From contig OX578135.1 of assembly GCA_951213105.1 (NCBI GenBank), forward strand, positions 160,137,250-160,201,249: a stretch of 64,000 bases of DNA, read 5' to 3'. The notes beneath the pieces were generated by a model. It saw only the letters and a program-made list of their open reading frames with translations, did not search any database and had not been told where the DNA came from. This stretch comes from Amaurobius ferox. Lineage: Eukaryota > Arthropoda > Arachnida > Araneae > Amaurobiidae. Both the position numbers and the translations under genes were made by a program. Below, in pieces: positions 20,831-32,036 of the stretch (position 1 is its first letter; every line of letters starts with the position of its first letter).

Positions 20831-21621
20831 ACGTTATTTTGATTGTGAAGATAATTTTGTATAGTGAACAACCAAATATGTACATTTATTGTTTTTGATA
20901 TATTGAGGAGTACACACCGAAATCGGGAGTTGGAGGTTCTGCCCCCGGTTCATACAGTCACTTAGTTGAATTGAATCTTGTAGGATTATTTCAGTCAATA
21001 AATGCCCGAGTCCTATTGAATTTTGGAGAGGTCAGACCAGGAGCAGATAGACCCTCAAATTTTTCTGTTATTTTTTCCGAATTTATTTTCGCGTTTTGTT
21101 ACAGAAATAATCATTTATATCATCATTTAAAACAGTTTACATGATATTTTTTTTGGACTTTTGTGGAATGGTGGTATTTAATAATAGGCCAAGTTGCGAA
21201 ATATAAAATAGTTTTAAAACTCAAAGTAATAAATATATATGTTAGGGAAATATATAGGTTAGAAATGAATATATATGTTAAAAAAAAATAATTTGAGTAC
21301 AGCAAATGTTATGTGCTGCCCACATAATGTTTTTAGTAATTTCTAATAATTTCTAATAATTTTACATGTAATTATATCAATTTCAAATCATGATTATAAA
21401 TTTATGTTGTCACCTGTGTACGGTTATAAAAAGTCACTTTTTTTTCTAATTTTAGGGAATTCTATCAGATCTAAAATACAGAAACATATATATAAGTTCT
21501 TCATATTTTGAAAAATAAAAAAATTAAAAAATCATATACCTGAAAGTTTACATGTTCTACTTATTTGCTTATTAGCTATATACATCTACTGCATGTACAT
21601 GTAAAACAATGTGATTAAAAC
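20831..21621. other. AT-rich stretch with an isolated HINE-type terminal hairpin
   Basis: No gene. At about 21312-21330, TTATGTGCTGCCCACATAA repeats the exact hairpin found at the 3' end of HINE-A and HINE-B, but the sequence to its left matches neither family. Confidence 0.55.
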
Positions 21622-23036
21622 TTGTTTGTACATTCACAAATGTTAGAAGTTATGTTTGAAGCTGTGTTACAGAAGGTCATTTGCATTTAGAGAAACGATT
21701 TTGATAATTAATTTTTATGCATAAAGGGCGTATATCTTGCGGCGATTTGCTTCTATCTGATAGCCTTGATTCTTACCTATAGCTCTAGCTCGAATTTTCC
21801 ATGAAAGTTAACTTTTTCTTAGCATCGTCATGTCAATTTTATCCCACTCTTCTTGGGTTATTTTCTAAAGTCCGTTCAGTGTTCTTGGATGCCGTTTTCC
21901 TAAGGCTCATTTTAACAAACCGAAAGCGGAAAAGTCCATAGGAGAAGTTTCAGGTGATTTTACAGGTATTTCATTAAATGAGATACATTTTATTCCTGTT
22001 TCTGATTCTTTCTTTGCTAAATAATGCGGCAGTTGACTTAGACGTGTGACTAGAAGCTTTGTCCATATGGAGCTCAACTTTGTTCATGTCCTTTCCATAT
22101 AAGGGTGGAATTTATTTTTCAAAAATTGGTTCTAAAATATTCTGCTGATAGTAGAGTGAATCAATTTTAGCTTTACTTGAGACTTATCTGAGTTCTAATT
22201 TACCTTTGTAACAAAATCCTGAAACTATCATGAATCCCTTTGGGAACTTTTCTGTACATTCACGAAGCCATTTCATACGATTATTTTCGTCAGGTGAACA
22301 ATAGAAAATTGCTCTTTTTTATTACAGTCACTTAAATACACCCATGCCTCATCGAGTGTTACCACAAATTTCCATTTACCAGCAGCTAGGCGTTTTTCGT
22401 ATAATTTTCTACAATTTATTTTTCTTTTCGCAATATGCTTTGGCAAAAGCAGATGAACTTTAGTTTTTTTTAAACAACTTTTTTAATTTCAAATCTTTAT
22501 GAATGATTTTACTTACAGTGCCAGAAGACATTCCCAGTTTCGATGCAATAATGGATCTTTGAGTCGGTAGATTTTCTTTTAGGATCAGACTTCACTTTCT
22601 TGATATTTACCCGCGTTCGAACAGTCTTAAGATGCAATTTTGCGGCCATTTTTTCATTTTTACTTTCAGCGAGGCGCTTTTTCCCTTTAAAATTTAATAT
22701 ATTAAAAATACCTTTCTTTGAAATGCAATAACCTCAATTTTTACACCTCTTTACAATTTGTTGAATCGAATATTTTTCTTCGTAAAGTTCATTTACGTAA
22801 CTTTCGAGCCATCTATCAATTTCAGGAGCCATTTTCAAAATAAATCTTTTTTTCCACATTCCAATCAAAACAAAACAGTAGCAGACGATTATATTAAAAA
22901 TGCCAAATCTTTATCTCAAAATGCTAACGAGAAATATAAATACAAAATCGTTTCAATAAAGTGCGAACGACCTTCTGTATGTGTACACATGGCTTTACAA
23001 ATCTGTTTTTGACATTTGTGTTTAAAAAAACTCAAA
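21622..23036 (-). mobile_element. Degenerate Tc1/mariner-type transposon
   Basis: About 1.4 kb with imperfect inverted ends of some 80-90 bp. ACAAATGTTAG...ACAGAAGGTCATTTGC with GAAACGATTTTG on the left is matched in inverted form on the right near 22930-23020. The minus strand carries a broken transposase. The exact termini are uncertain because the ends are diverged. Confidence 0.75.
21900..22832 (-). pseudogene. Transposase relic of a Tc1/mariner-type element
   Basis: It reads on the minus strand from ATG at 22832 (MAPEIDRWLESYVNEL...) with several stops and frameshifts. Recognisable catalytic motifs are LDEAW (first Asp, near 22352), HMDKASSHTSKS (second Asp, near 22062) and SPETSPMDF (third Asp, near 21935). 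The 127-bp offset between the last two Asp codons implies about 41 intervening residues plus one frameshift, so it is also near DD41D spacing. The helix-turn-helix half is heavily damaged. It would have catalysed cut-and-paste movement; now non-functional. Confidence 0.8.
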
Positions 23037-23102
23037 TGTTGAAAAAAATTTGAGGAGCAATTCTTAAATCCAGAATATAGCATACGTGTAAAAAAAAAAA
23101 CC

Positions 23103-23285
23103 TGATGTTCCGTATGTTACATTCATCATTGATGTTCCGTATGTTACATTCATCACTGATGTTCCGTATGTTACATTCATCACTGATGTTCCGTATGTTA
23201 CATTCATCACTGATGTTCCGTATGTTACATTCATCACTGATGTTCCGTATGTTACATTCATCACTGATGTTCCGTATGTTACATT
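23103..23285. repeat. 27-bp minisatellite, about 7 near-identical units
   Basis: The unit is TGATGTTCCGTATGTTACAT plus TCATCAC. Units are almost identical, so the array is young. Open frames on both strands here follow from the period being a multiple of three. Confidence 0.95.
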
Positions 23286-23291
23286 CCTGAT

Positions 23292-23341
23292 GTTACATTG
23301 TAAGTGACATGACTGTGACATGACTTCACTTACAATGTAAC
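23292..23341. other. Inverted repeat with 16-bp perfect arms
   Basis: GTTACATTGTAAGTGA and its exact complement flank an 18-bp core that itself contains two copies of TGACATGA. It starts within the last partial minisatellite unit, so the array may have grown from this palindrome. Confidence 0.85.
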
Positions 23342-23571
23342 AAATTCCAATTTTGTATAGAAAGTAAAACTTTCAGTCGTTCCAATCTTATTGAAAATTA
23401 GCAGAATTATTGCAGTTACACATTTAAAACACATTAATAAATGTATGTCAAATTTTCCTAAAATTCCTTAATTCCATCCAAAGATAGTGATTAGTGCGCT
23501 CCATGTGTACGTAAGAAGGAATGGGCAGAAAAATATGTAAATTGCAGGGTCGACGCAGCTCACCGAGTTGT

Positions 23572-23631
23572 TGAAACCCAGACCGTCCGACCTACCAGAA
23601 AGGTGTAAGGTAACTGTTTGGACGGGCGGAA
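23572..23631 (-). mobile_element. 5'-truncated SINE1 fragment with 13-bp target duplication
   Basis: The minus strand reads CCTTACACCTTTCTGGTAGG then ACGGTCTGGGTTTCAA, the SINE1 3' tail. CTCACCGAGTTGT occurs at 23559-23571 and again at 23632-23644, an exact target duplication. This shows LINE-type target-primed insertion. Confidence 0.92.
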
Positions 23632-23776
23632 CTCACCGAGTTGTGTAAATGATGCGAAATGCGCACCTGTGCCGCGCACGTTGAGTGAGATATAAGGGAA
23701 GGATCCTGCAGAATCGGCAATAGTCAGATTATTTGCAAATTATTTTTATCTCAGAGGAAACGTGTAGTAGCATAAA

Positions 23777-25287
23777 ATGCCAGGTCGCATCCAACCGAGG
23801 CAGTTTCAGCAGACAGACGATTTCACGAGGGGTATGGTGATCGAACTCAGAAGGGTAGGTTGGTCCATACGTCAAATCATCAGTTGGACAATCACCTACA
23901 CGCGTCCACGGTGCACCAAGTTGTGGCAAAGATGGTTGGAACAATGGAATGTGGCACGTTTGAGGGGTGCCGGTACGGCCAGAGCGACGTCAGCAAGCGT
24001 GGAACGACACATCCTCCCGTAATGTTGTAATAAATTTTATTAAATTTTTTCGAATATGTCACTTTAACCTTGTTTTATGTCTCTGCAAGAACTCTAATTA
24101 ATTTTTTTTTCTTTCTAATTTCTGGTTTTTCAAACTTTGTCTTAACCCTTTTGTCCTCCAGCCTTGTCCCTTTTCTTTTTCTGTTTTCCCTTTTGTATTT
24201 TGTGTTAGGGTTTTTTCCCTTCGGGGTTTTCCCCTCTTTACAATTTTCTGCCTTTTGTCTTTCTTGTATTGCATTGTATTGTACTGTACTGTACTGTATT
24301 GTATTGTTTTTATGTTTTGTTTTGTCGTTGCCAATCTTTTGCTTGTCTTGATGTAACTACCTGTGCTGTGTGATTCATTTTTAATATGTTTTGTAATTTC
24401 TTGAATCTATAATAAAGTTCCCGGCCACACACTTAGCAACAGTAAGCCTTCGGGTCTGTCGTGTGGTCTGGGTTTTCAACACTTCAACATCCTCCCGTAA
24501 GTATTGGTGGGGCCATCCACAGGCCTCTTCTGTCGCCCTTTTGCAGCATGTGCAGGACACCCTTAATGCTCCCATATCGACCAGGACCATTGGACGCCGG
24601 CGACCTGCACTCAAGACGCCCGTTAAGTAGACTGCCATTGACCCAACAGCACAGACGCCTCCGTTTGCAATGGTGTCAGAATAGAGCCACGTGGACGGCG
24701 GAATGGCATAGGGTCGTGTTCTCAGACGAGTCACGCTTCTGTTTTAGCAGTGACAGTCGCCGTGTACGAGTCTGGCGCCGAAATGATGACAGGTACGGCT
24801 GCAATCCAGTTCAATCCGGCCGCATCTGTGGATCGCGACAACGAGGCATCATGGTTTGAGGCGTCATCGCCTACGATAGAAGGTTACCTCTGGTCCGTAT
24901 TGAGGGCACTATGACGGCCCAACGATATGTGGATGACGTGCTGCGACCTGTGATACTACCCTTCCTTCAGGGGGTTCCCAATGACATTTACCAGCAGGAT
25001 AACGTCCGATCACACACGGCACGCATCAGCCAACATGCCATGCACGGTACCCAGGTGCTTCCCTGGCCACCAATCGAATACGTCTGGGACGTGATTGGAC
25101 GTCGCTTACGTGCGCTGCCACCGCCGCGTTTAGAAGACGAACTCTGGCAAATGGTTGACAGGGAATGGGCAGTCATCCATCAGAACACCATCCACATGCT
25201 CATTGATTCTGTACCTAGACTTGTTGCTGCCTGTATCGCTGTGGTCCTACAACCTACTGATCAGACGGTGTTATCGCTCAGTGTATA
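23777..25287 (+). pseudogene. Tc1-family transposase, disrupted
   Basis: The N-terminal helix-turn-helix is readable from ATG 23777 (MPGRIQPRQF..., FTRGMVIELRRVGWSIRQI). The frame is broken by the insertion at 24023-24486 and several frameshifts. Catalytic motifs remain: VVFSDESRF (first Asp, about 24725), YQQDNVRSH (second Asp, about 25000) and PPIEYVWD (Glu, about 25080). The spacing between the last Asp and Glu is only 25 residues where 34 is the Tc1 norm, so a 27-bp in-frame deletion has removed the usual SPDLSP segment. The protein is dead. The intact family member would be about 340 residues and cut Tc1-type ends. Confidence 0.9.
24023..24486 (+). mobile_element. 464-bp retroposon insertion (probable 5'-truncated LINE end)
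   Basis: ACATCCTCCCGTAA occurs at 24009-24022 and at 24487-24500, an exact 14-bp target duplication. The insert is T-rich, contains AATAAAG near 24411-24417 and ends CGTGTGGTCTGGGTTTTCAA. That tail resembles the SINE1 tail (GGGCGGTCTGGGTCTCAACAA). It has no coding frame of use. I take it to be the 3' end of a LINE or a related retroposon. Confidence 0.8.
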
Positions 25288-25402
25288 GGTATTCCATGTT
25301 GTAATAAACATCACTTATTATTCTTTGCTGTCTCTCTCTATTTGCCGATTTACATCACTTTCTTCCCACTCCTTGGTGTCTCATTTTCACTGTCGCGTAG
25401 TG

Positions 25403-26745
25403 TATATACACACAATAATAAGGTGAAATAAAATAAAATAATTCTGATAAAAATGAATACTCAGTGGTAGGTAGTGCATAGAAATGTAAAAACACAATAC
25501 AAAGAATGGAATAAAAGTGTAATTCAGGTGCAAGTGTAAAACTAAATTGAATGTTAGCAGATGAAATAAAAAAAAAACAGGTAATATGTTGTTGATGAAG
25601 ATTGTCTGTGTGTGCGTTTATGTGTGTGTGGGGGGGGGGGTGAACTCTAACTTCGCCCTGGGTGAAAGAAATCCTAGCTCCGCCTCTGGTATAGATATCA
25701 CATTTAGTAACCACAATGACATGCATAATATATAATTAAAATATAGAACGAACCACTTCTTACCTCGCTGGAGGATTATTCCAAATTATAATTTATAGGT
25801 CGGTAACGGAAAATAAATCCTCCTGCTTTAAAGACTAAAATTCATTTGAGTTATGGAAAAATATAATTATATATGTTCGAACGAATGAATTTCTCGACAT
25901 TAAACGTGAGCCTCACTAGTTCTTAATATAGAATGCATATTTTAAAAAGATAACTTCGAATTTAAATTTTTATCGCTAGATTCCTTTGCATGACAAAAAA
26001 ATATTTCCAAATGCCCTTTCCTCCTGTTTAGCATGAGAGCCAAAATTTAAGTTTCATGAGCTTCACAGTAAATACGTTGCTGGATAGGATAATTTGATCA
26101 TTGTGTTTTTAATACTTTATTGAAGTAATAATGCCGCACAATGCTTTATCGAATTGCGTGAGCAAGGACTTGAGTGTTTCCATGCCGCCAATGTTACCTT
26201 CGTAACCCTAACAATAAACGTATCAATTCAATTTCATGAAGCAAAACACCGGACCTTTCGGGTCAAATGTGTACATCAACTATCAAACCTTCATTCCGAC
26301 CTGCCGGAACAAAACTATCTTTCCAATTTTACAATGGCTACCACAATCCCATCGGAAGAAAACAATGGTATCATAGAAATGATCTGCGCTTGAACTTGAT
26401 ATTGTTAACTTCCTTAACCTTCAGAGGTCAGACGTATGAAAAGATTCCTATATCGTAAAGGGCGATACGATCGCTGTGGCCTCCGATGGAATGGGGTAGA
26501 CGAAATTGAAATGGATATTTCCATTGTATGCAAAATGGAATCTGCGGAACGTGAAAAAGTTGAAAGAGAAAAAAAAAAGCAAAATGAGGTCGAATTTGAG
26601 GGCGTAGCAGAATCTTTTATTGGGTAAAACTATTAATATCGGTGGACAAAGATTTTTGTGATACGAAGAATAAAGAAAAAAAATCTAGGGACAAACGTGT
26701 AGTGTCAACTGTTGGGATTTCTAAAATAGGAACTGCATACTGAAA
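25403..26745. other. AT-rich stretch with a more balanced segment, no gene identified
   Basis: 25403-25630 is AT-rich. 26150-26630 has noticeably higher GC and open frames of 63-79 residues (one ending in a charged run EREKVEREKKKQ), but they start at TTG or short ATGs and I recognise no family. It could be a decayed coding fragment. Confidence 0.4.
25635..25688 (-). mobile_element. Possible hAT-type terminal sequence
   Basis: Read on the minus strand it starts CAGAGGCGGAGCTAGGATTT and continues with CACCCAGGGCGAAGTTAGAG and a C run. CAGAGGCGG-type ends are frequent in hAT transposons. No partner end or 8-bp duplication could be seen. Confidence 0.35.
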
Positions 26746-26990
26746 TCTATATAAATAAAATTTAAAATTCATCTGTTTGTCTCTCACTAGAATGCGTGCC
26801 CGTCATATGACGGAAATCAAAATTTGCGAAACATTGCTTCTCATTTGGCGTCCTTTTTATCAATTTGGCGACATTTTTATCACTTTGGCAATATTTAAAA
26901 AAGTCGCCAGGTTGGTAATCTAAATTTCTCGCCAAGCGTTACGGATGGACGGACGGAGAAATAGGTTATTCTTATAGTCTATATTTTGTC
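26746..26990 (+). mobile_element. Helitron-type 5' end fused to a GGCGACATTTTT-rich module
   Basis: TCTATATAAATAAAATTTAA at 26746, preceded by A, matches the 5' ends of the Helitron array at 46101-55903. About 70 bp later the sequence turns into repeated TTTGGCGACATTTTTATC-like words and ends GCCAAGCGTTACGG plus ATGGACGGACGGAGAAATAG, the same module as in HINE-A. No CTAG end was found, so this is a fragment. Confidence 0.55.
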
Positions 26991-27575
26991 GAAAGAAGCT
27001 TGACATATTTGACTTGTTGGCAGTATAAGCATGACACTCCTAGTTTCGTGGTATCTCAAATAAAAGTTTATAAAATGGTAAGAAATAAAATAATATCAAG
27101 ATTTCACTTTCAGTATTTGATGCCATACTCTACGTAAAGCTACATGGTGGCAACATAATTTCTCTGGGTCTGGGTTAGTATCTAAAATGAAATATTTATC
27201 CGTGATGGAAACAGGTTTGGCAGCATTTTGAAGCAGCATTACCCAGAGATAGATAGATAAACAACCAGATAAATCAAGGTGTTTATATTATTAATTACAG
27301 GAAAACGGTTGTACCGAATTTCACAAAATTTGGGGGAACAGCCTTGATAGGATCCTACTAAAAATTTAGATGTCCGTCTGTCCTCCTGTTTGTCTTTATG
27401 TCCTTCAGACTGTTTCCTCACTTTCAGCGTGACCCAATCTTTATAGGAGTCTCCAAACAAACGGAACCCAATCGTTATTTGCGTCTCTAAACTAACGTGA
27501 CCTAATCGTTTTGCAAGCCTCTCTGCGACAAATGCCATTCCAAATCCGATACCGTGATATAATATGAACGAAATG
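26991..27575. other. AT-rich stretch, nothing recognised
   Basis: The 120-residue minus-strand frame at 27239-27601 runs into the following HINE-A end and has no family features. Confidence 0.5.
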
Positions 27576-28416
27576 AAAAAAAAATCTGATGTGGGCAACA
27601 CATGACTTTTCTTATATAATGCATTGAATTTACTATTTTTACAATAAAAAAAAAATCTGATGTGGGCAGCACATGACTTTCCTTATATAATGCAATGAAT
27701 TTACTACTTTTACAGATAAAAAAATGTTATTCTTATAGTAGATACTTATATTATTTCCAAGATATTGAATTTTTTCAATTAGTCGTCATTTTCATTGATT
27801 TAGCGTCATTTTTATCAATTTGGCGAGATTTTTGTTAATTTGGCAACAATTGAAAATGTCGCCAAGATGGCGATATTTCGCCAAATTCGTCGCCAAAATC
27901 TCGCCAAGCGTTATGAACGGAGAAATGAGTTATTCTTACAGCAGATAAATGACTATTGGCGTTCAAATATAAAAGTATTACTCAAAGTATATTTTTTCAT
28001 GAATGGAACGAGCTAGATCCACGACAATGATATCATAAAATTTATCGCATCGCATGGTATTACATATGAAAAGTGAACATGTTTCTCTATAGGAAATATA
28101 TATTTTTTTATTTTATATAACTTTTTCATAATTTTTTTGAGAAATGTGCAATATCTCAAGAACGGTTCATGTTAGCGTTCTAACATTTATGTCAATCGTT
28201 TTCTAATGAAAAACTACATAAGAATTGTCTATTTGTGTAACTTTATTAGTGGTTTTGACTTTTTGACGATTTTCTCAAAATTTCACTCAAAAATTTAGGG
28301 GGGGGTTCTGTACATTCGATTGCGTATAAAAACAATAGGTTTCCAGTGTTAACGGATTGTGATTTTTGTACCAAATTTCGTTCGAGTCGGTCCATTCGTT
28401 CGTCAGTTATCGTCTC

Positions 28417-28448
<32 letters not shown>

Positions 28449-28780
28449 TCACCTCAAAAATGTTTGATTCATGATCAGGGATGCTTGAAACTTGCTCTCC
28501 CGTCGAAAACTCGAATTCGAATTTTCGACCCCCTCACAATACTTTCCTTATACATGATGTATATAAGGAAAGTATTAGGTTTGTCTTATAGTAGATATTT
28601 ATATTCTTTCCAAGAAATTGAATTTTCGTCAATTTGTCGTCATTTTCACTGATTTAGCGGCATTTTTATCCATTTAGCAAGATTTCCGTTAGTTTGGCAG
28701 CATTTAAAAAAGTCGCCAAGTTGACGACATGCCACCAAATTCGTTGCCAAAATCTCGCCAAGCGTTATGGACGGAGAAAG
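27576..28780 (-). mobile_element. HINE-A outer copy, split by a younger HINE-A
   Basis: The terminal 70 bp (27576-27645) lead into an A run where a second full HINE-A sits (27646-28573). The outer copy resumes at 28574 (TCTTATAGTAGATATTTATA onward) and continues to the GGACGGAGAAA word at 28780, where SINE2 sequence takes over. Same-family, same-orientation nesting. Confidence 0.85.
27646..28573 (-). mobile_element. HINE-A full-length copy nested in another HINE-A
   Basis: Complete: hairpin end AAAAATCTGATGTGGGCAGC with CACATGAC at left, CA microsatellite near 28420-28443, and 5' palindrome ending ATATAAGGAAAGT at 28573. It is inserted in the A run that follows TTTTACAATA of the outer copy. 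Confidence 0.9.
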
Positions 28781-28912
28781 TCCACTTCGACAAAGTCAAC
28801 TTCGACAATAAGAGTTTGCAATTCCAATCCAGTAGTTCAACGGTGGAACTTCGGTTGGCTAGTTCGGAGATCCAGGGTTCGGTTTCCGGTTGGGGCAGCA
28901 AGGCTCTTTACA
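28781..28912 (+). mobile_element. SINE2, tRNA-like retroposon
   Basis: The tRNA-like core is GTAGTTCAACGGTGGAAC (box A region, from about 28830) and GGGTTCGGTTTCCGGTTGGG (box B region, about 28875), ending GCAGCAAGGCTCTTTACAA. It is related to 35186-35318, 36440-36545 and 62107-62231. Box B carries changes from the GGTTCGANTCC consensus, so this copy is decayed. It sits where the outer HINE-A breaks off. Confidence 0.75.
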
Positions 28913-28968
28913 AAATTCATTTTCTTTCTCATTTTTTCATTAAGCATTAAATTGAGTTTCATCACACA

Positions 28969-29772
28969 AAAAAAATCTGATGTGGGCAACACATGACTTT
29001 CCTTATATAATGCAATGAATTTACTACTTTTATAGTTTAAAAAAATGTTATTCTTATAGTAGATACTTATATTCTTTCCAAGATATTGCATTTTCTTTAA
29101 ATAGTCGTCATTTTCATTGATTTAGCGTCATTTTTATCCATTTGGCGAGATTTCCGTTAATTTGGCAACATTTAAAAAAGTCGCCAAGTTAGCGACATTC
29201 CGCCAAATTCGGCACCAAAATCTCGCCAAGCGTTATGGACGGAAAAATAAGTTATTCTTATAGCAAACAAATGACTATTCGCCTTCAAATACAAAAGTAT
29301 TACTCAAAGTATCTTTTCTCATGAATAGAACTAGCTAGATCCACGAGAACGATGTCACCCAATTTATCGCATAGTATTACATATGAAAAGTGAAAATGTT
29401 TCTCAACATTTAATATATTTTTTTTAATTTATGAGATTTATAATAATTGATAAAATAATTGATAAATTTATTTTAAATTTATTTTATGTGCAACATCTCG
29501 AGAACGGTTCATGCAAGCGTTCTAAAGTTTATGTCAATCGTTTTCTAAGAAAAATTACATTTGAAATCTCTATTTGCCTAACTTTATTAAAGGTTTTGAT
29601 TTTTTAATGACTTTTTCAAAATTTCACTCGATAATTTAGGGGGGGGGGGGTTCTGAACATTCGATTACGCTTAAAACAATAGACTTCCAGTATTCACGGA
29701 TTGTGATTTTTGTGCCAAATTTCGTTCGAATCGGTCCAGTTGTTCGTCAGTTATCGTCTCCACAGACTCACT

Positions 29773-29829
<57 letters not shown>

Positions 29830-29834
29830 ACATA

Positions 29835-29910
<76 letters not shown>

Positions 29911-30081
29911 TACACACACATACTTTCACACACACACACACACACACAGACAGACATCACCTCAAAAACGTCTGATTTGTGTTCAGGGATGCTTGAAACG
30001 TGCTCTCCCGTCGAAAACTAGAATTCGAATTTTCGACCCCTTCGCAATACTTTCCTTATACGTTATGTATATAAGGAAAGT
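28969..30081 (-). mobile_element. HINE-A full-length copy with expanded CA arrays
   Basis: The termini match the reference copy. It is 1113 bp because the microsatellite has expanded to three CA blocks separated by TTTCA (29773-29950). Open frames of repeated CV or HT residues across it are microsatellite by-products. Confidence 0.9.
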
Positions 30082-30834
30082 AATAAACCTTTTAATTTGC
30101 AGAAGTTGATAAAAGAAAGACTTTTGTTTCTTTCATTTGAGGATGTTATTATTACTGTCATTATTATTAATATTATCTTTTGTCATATATTACTACTATA
30201 TATTGCCTATATATTGCATGTATTTTTTAGCAACGGCAATATTTGAATTATTAATGTTTTACTGAGTGGCAGTATTAGATTATTTCATATTACCTTACAA
30301 CTTCGTAAACGCAGTTGTAAGAATATTCTATGCATAAAATAGTGAACTTTTATAATTTCAGAATTACTTTGGAGCACTTTTATAAAATTTAGAAAAGAAG
30401 GACTCAATATTAAAAATTAATAACAGATTGTGAATTAAGCTTTTTTAATATCATGCATTCCGTACGAAGAAAAAACAGATAGTATATGATATGACCAACT
30501 CGTATTTATTATACAGCAATATTCCATACTACATATTAATCCTATCATATGACGGACGGTGTAAGGTTATGTAAAATATTCTCCCCAAACGGTCCGCCTG
30601 CAGCACTCGTGCTCCCAAAATTGATACACGTGGACCATACGCCTCTCCCGATTAATATTATTGTTGACTCTACCCCCTTCAAATAATAATTTCTATACGA
30701 ACCCTTAACGAAGCACACCTATCGGAAATTCGCGATATTTTTAATTAAGGATATTAAATTAATAATTCCCATAAAGCTGTATAGATTATCAAAGATATTA
30801 AATTTCATGTTGACGACATTTCTCAAAAATCTGA
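30082..30834. other. AT-rich spacer, partial dispersed repeat
   Basis: Part of 30640-30830 (runs such as GATATTAAATTAATAATTCC) resembles 61370-61700, so a diffuse dispersed repeat may be present. No gene. Confidence 0.45.
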
Positions 30835-31625
30835 TGTCAGCAACACATGACTTTCCCTACAGACTCAAATTCGTTTTCTTTTTATTTTTTTAATAATTTA
30901 TTTAATTGAATTTAATTCTATAAAATAATACGCATATTTAAAATTGATACTGAATTTACAGTTTTAACTCACTTTTCATTTTCATTTATTAACAGGACGT
31001 ATTTTCAAAGGTGGCGTAGCAAAAATGAGATAAAACCAAAATAGGTCGAGAACTGATAATCCTAGAGTAATGAGGTTGGAAATATTCTTTTCATCGTTAG
31101 AAATTACGTGTAAAACAAGCATTTAATTGATACATTTGAGCATACGTAGTTTTTAATATAGATTTTGACGATTTTTTCAGGCCATTTCACAAAAAGAGGC
31201 AGGTTTTTTTCCCCAAATTATCACAAAATCTAATCACCACCAGGGTAACCCACAAATGACTTATCTACCAAATTTTGTAAAATTTGTCCAATTAGTTTTT
31301 TAGTTACAGTGGATACATAGGATTTTTGCAGGCCATTTTACAAAAGCGACAGGTTCTTTTATCCCGAATCATACCAAACTCTAATTAGCACCAGGGTAAC
31401 ATACAAGTGACTTACCTATAGAATTTTATGAAAGTGGGTCCATTAGTTTTTGAGTTAGATTGGATACATACATTGCACACACACACACACAGAGGTCACG
31501 CTAAAAAGAGTTTTTTTCGTGTTTTAGAGATTCCAAAACGTGTATGTCCGTCGAAAACTTGAGTTGCGATTTTCGGCACGATTTTAATACTTTCCCTATA
31601 TATTACCATGCATTGCAGAGAAAGT
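30835..31625 (-). mobile_element. HINE-B copy
   Basis: The terminal hairpin end is AAAAATCTGATGTCAGCAAC with CACATGACTTTCCCTACAG, nearly the same as HINE-A. The body is unrelated to HINE-A and contains repeated AAAAAGAGGCAGGTT...CACCAGGGTAACC units. The CA microsatellite is at 31475-31490, and the 5' palindrome around 31590-31625 ends GCAGAGAAAGT. Confidence 0.85.
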
Positions 31626-31718
31626 AAAAATAGATATTGCGTCAAATTTGTGTCCAAGCGTAACAGACACACATACAAGCAGAGATAATGACGTTTCAAA
31701 CGTCTGTTGAACACATGT

Positions 31719-32011
31719 TATTGTTGTTGTTGTTGAGATCCAGATCGCCCGACCTACCAGAAAGGTGTAAGGTAACTGTTTGGACGGCCGGGAAGAGCCA
31801 CCCAATTTAGACCGAAACCCAGTGGCGGAGGCATCCATGGGGACCCTACCCTCCTTCCCCTACCACCAACCTCTCCGAAGGATTTACGGATCCACATGTT
31901 TAACGCGATCGTACTCCGCGTGAACATGGCGGTAGTTTTGGCAGCGGAGGGAATCGAACCCGGGAATACCGAATGCAATTCCCGCTCTCTAACCAATGGG
32001 CTACCGCGCCC
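31719..32011 (-). mobile_element. SINE1 near-full-length copy
   Basis: Minus-strand copy of 14882-15172. The tRNA-like head is at the right end (box A TAGCCCATTGG, box B GGTTCGATTCC intact) and the (CAA)n tail at the left (31719-31735). Target duplication: CTGTTGAACACATGT at 31704-31718 against CTGTTGATCAGATGT at 32012-32026, two mismatches, so the insertion is not very recent. Confidence 0.9.
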
Positions 32012-32036
32012 CTGTTGATCAGATGTAAGACATTTT

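Larger units (their letters stand above)
23490..25402 (+). mobile_element. Decayed Tc1-type transposon (DDE) with two nested retroposons
   Basis: The left region AAGGAATGGGCAGAAAAA with TATGTAAAT (from about 23517) is matched in inverted form at about 25340-25375, giving imperfect terminal inverted repeats. The right end GCGTAGTG is followed by TA. The outermost left end is uncertain. Inside is a broken Tc1 transposase. A truncated SINE1 (23572-23631) and a 464-bp retroposon (24023-24486) are inserted, each with a 13-14-bp target duplication. Confidence 0.82.

Noticed and set aside
23064..23321. Repeat-protein-like frames on both strands
   Set aside because: They come from the 27-bp minisatellite and have no independent support.
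29671..30021. Long frames of repeated Cys-Val or His-Thr residues
   Set aside because: They are translations of CA/TG microsatellite inside a HINE-A copy.
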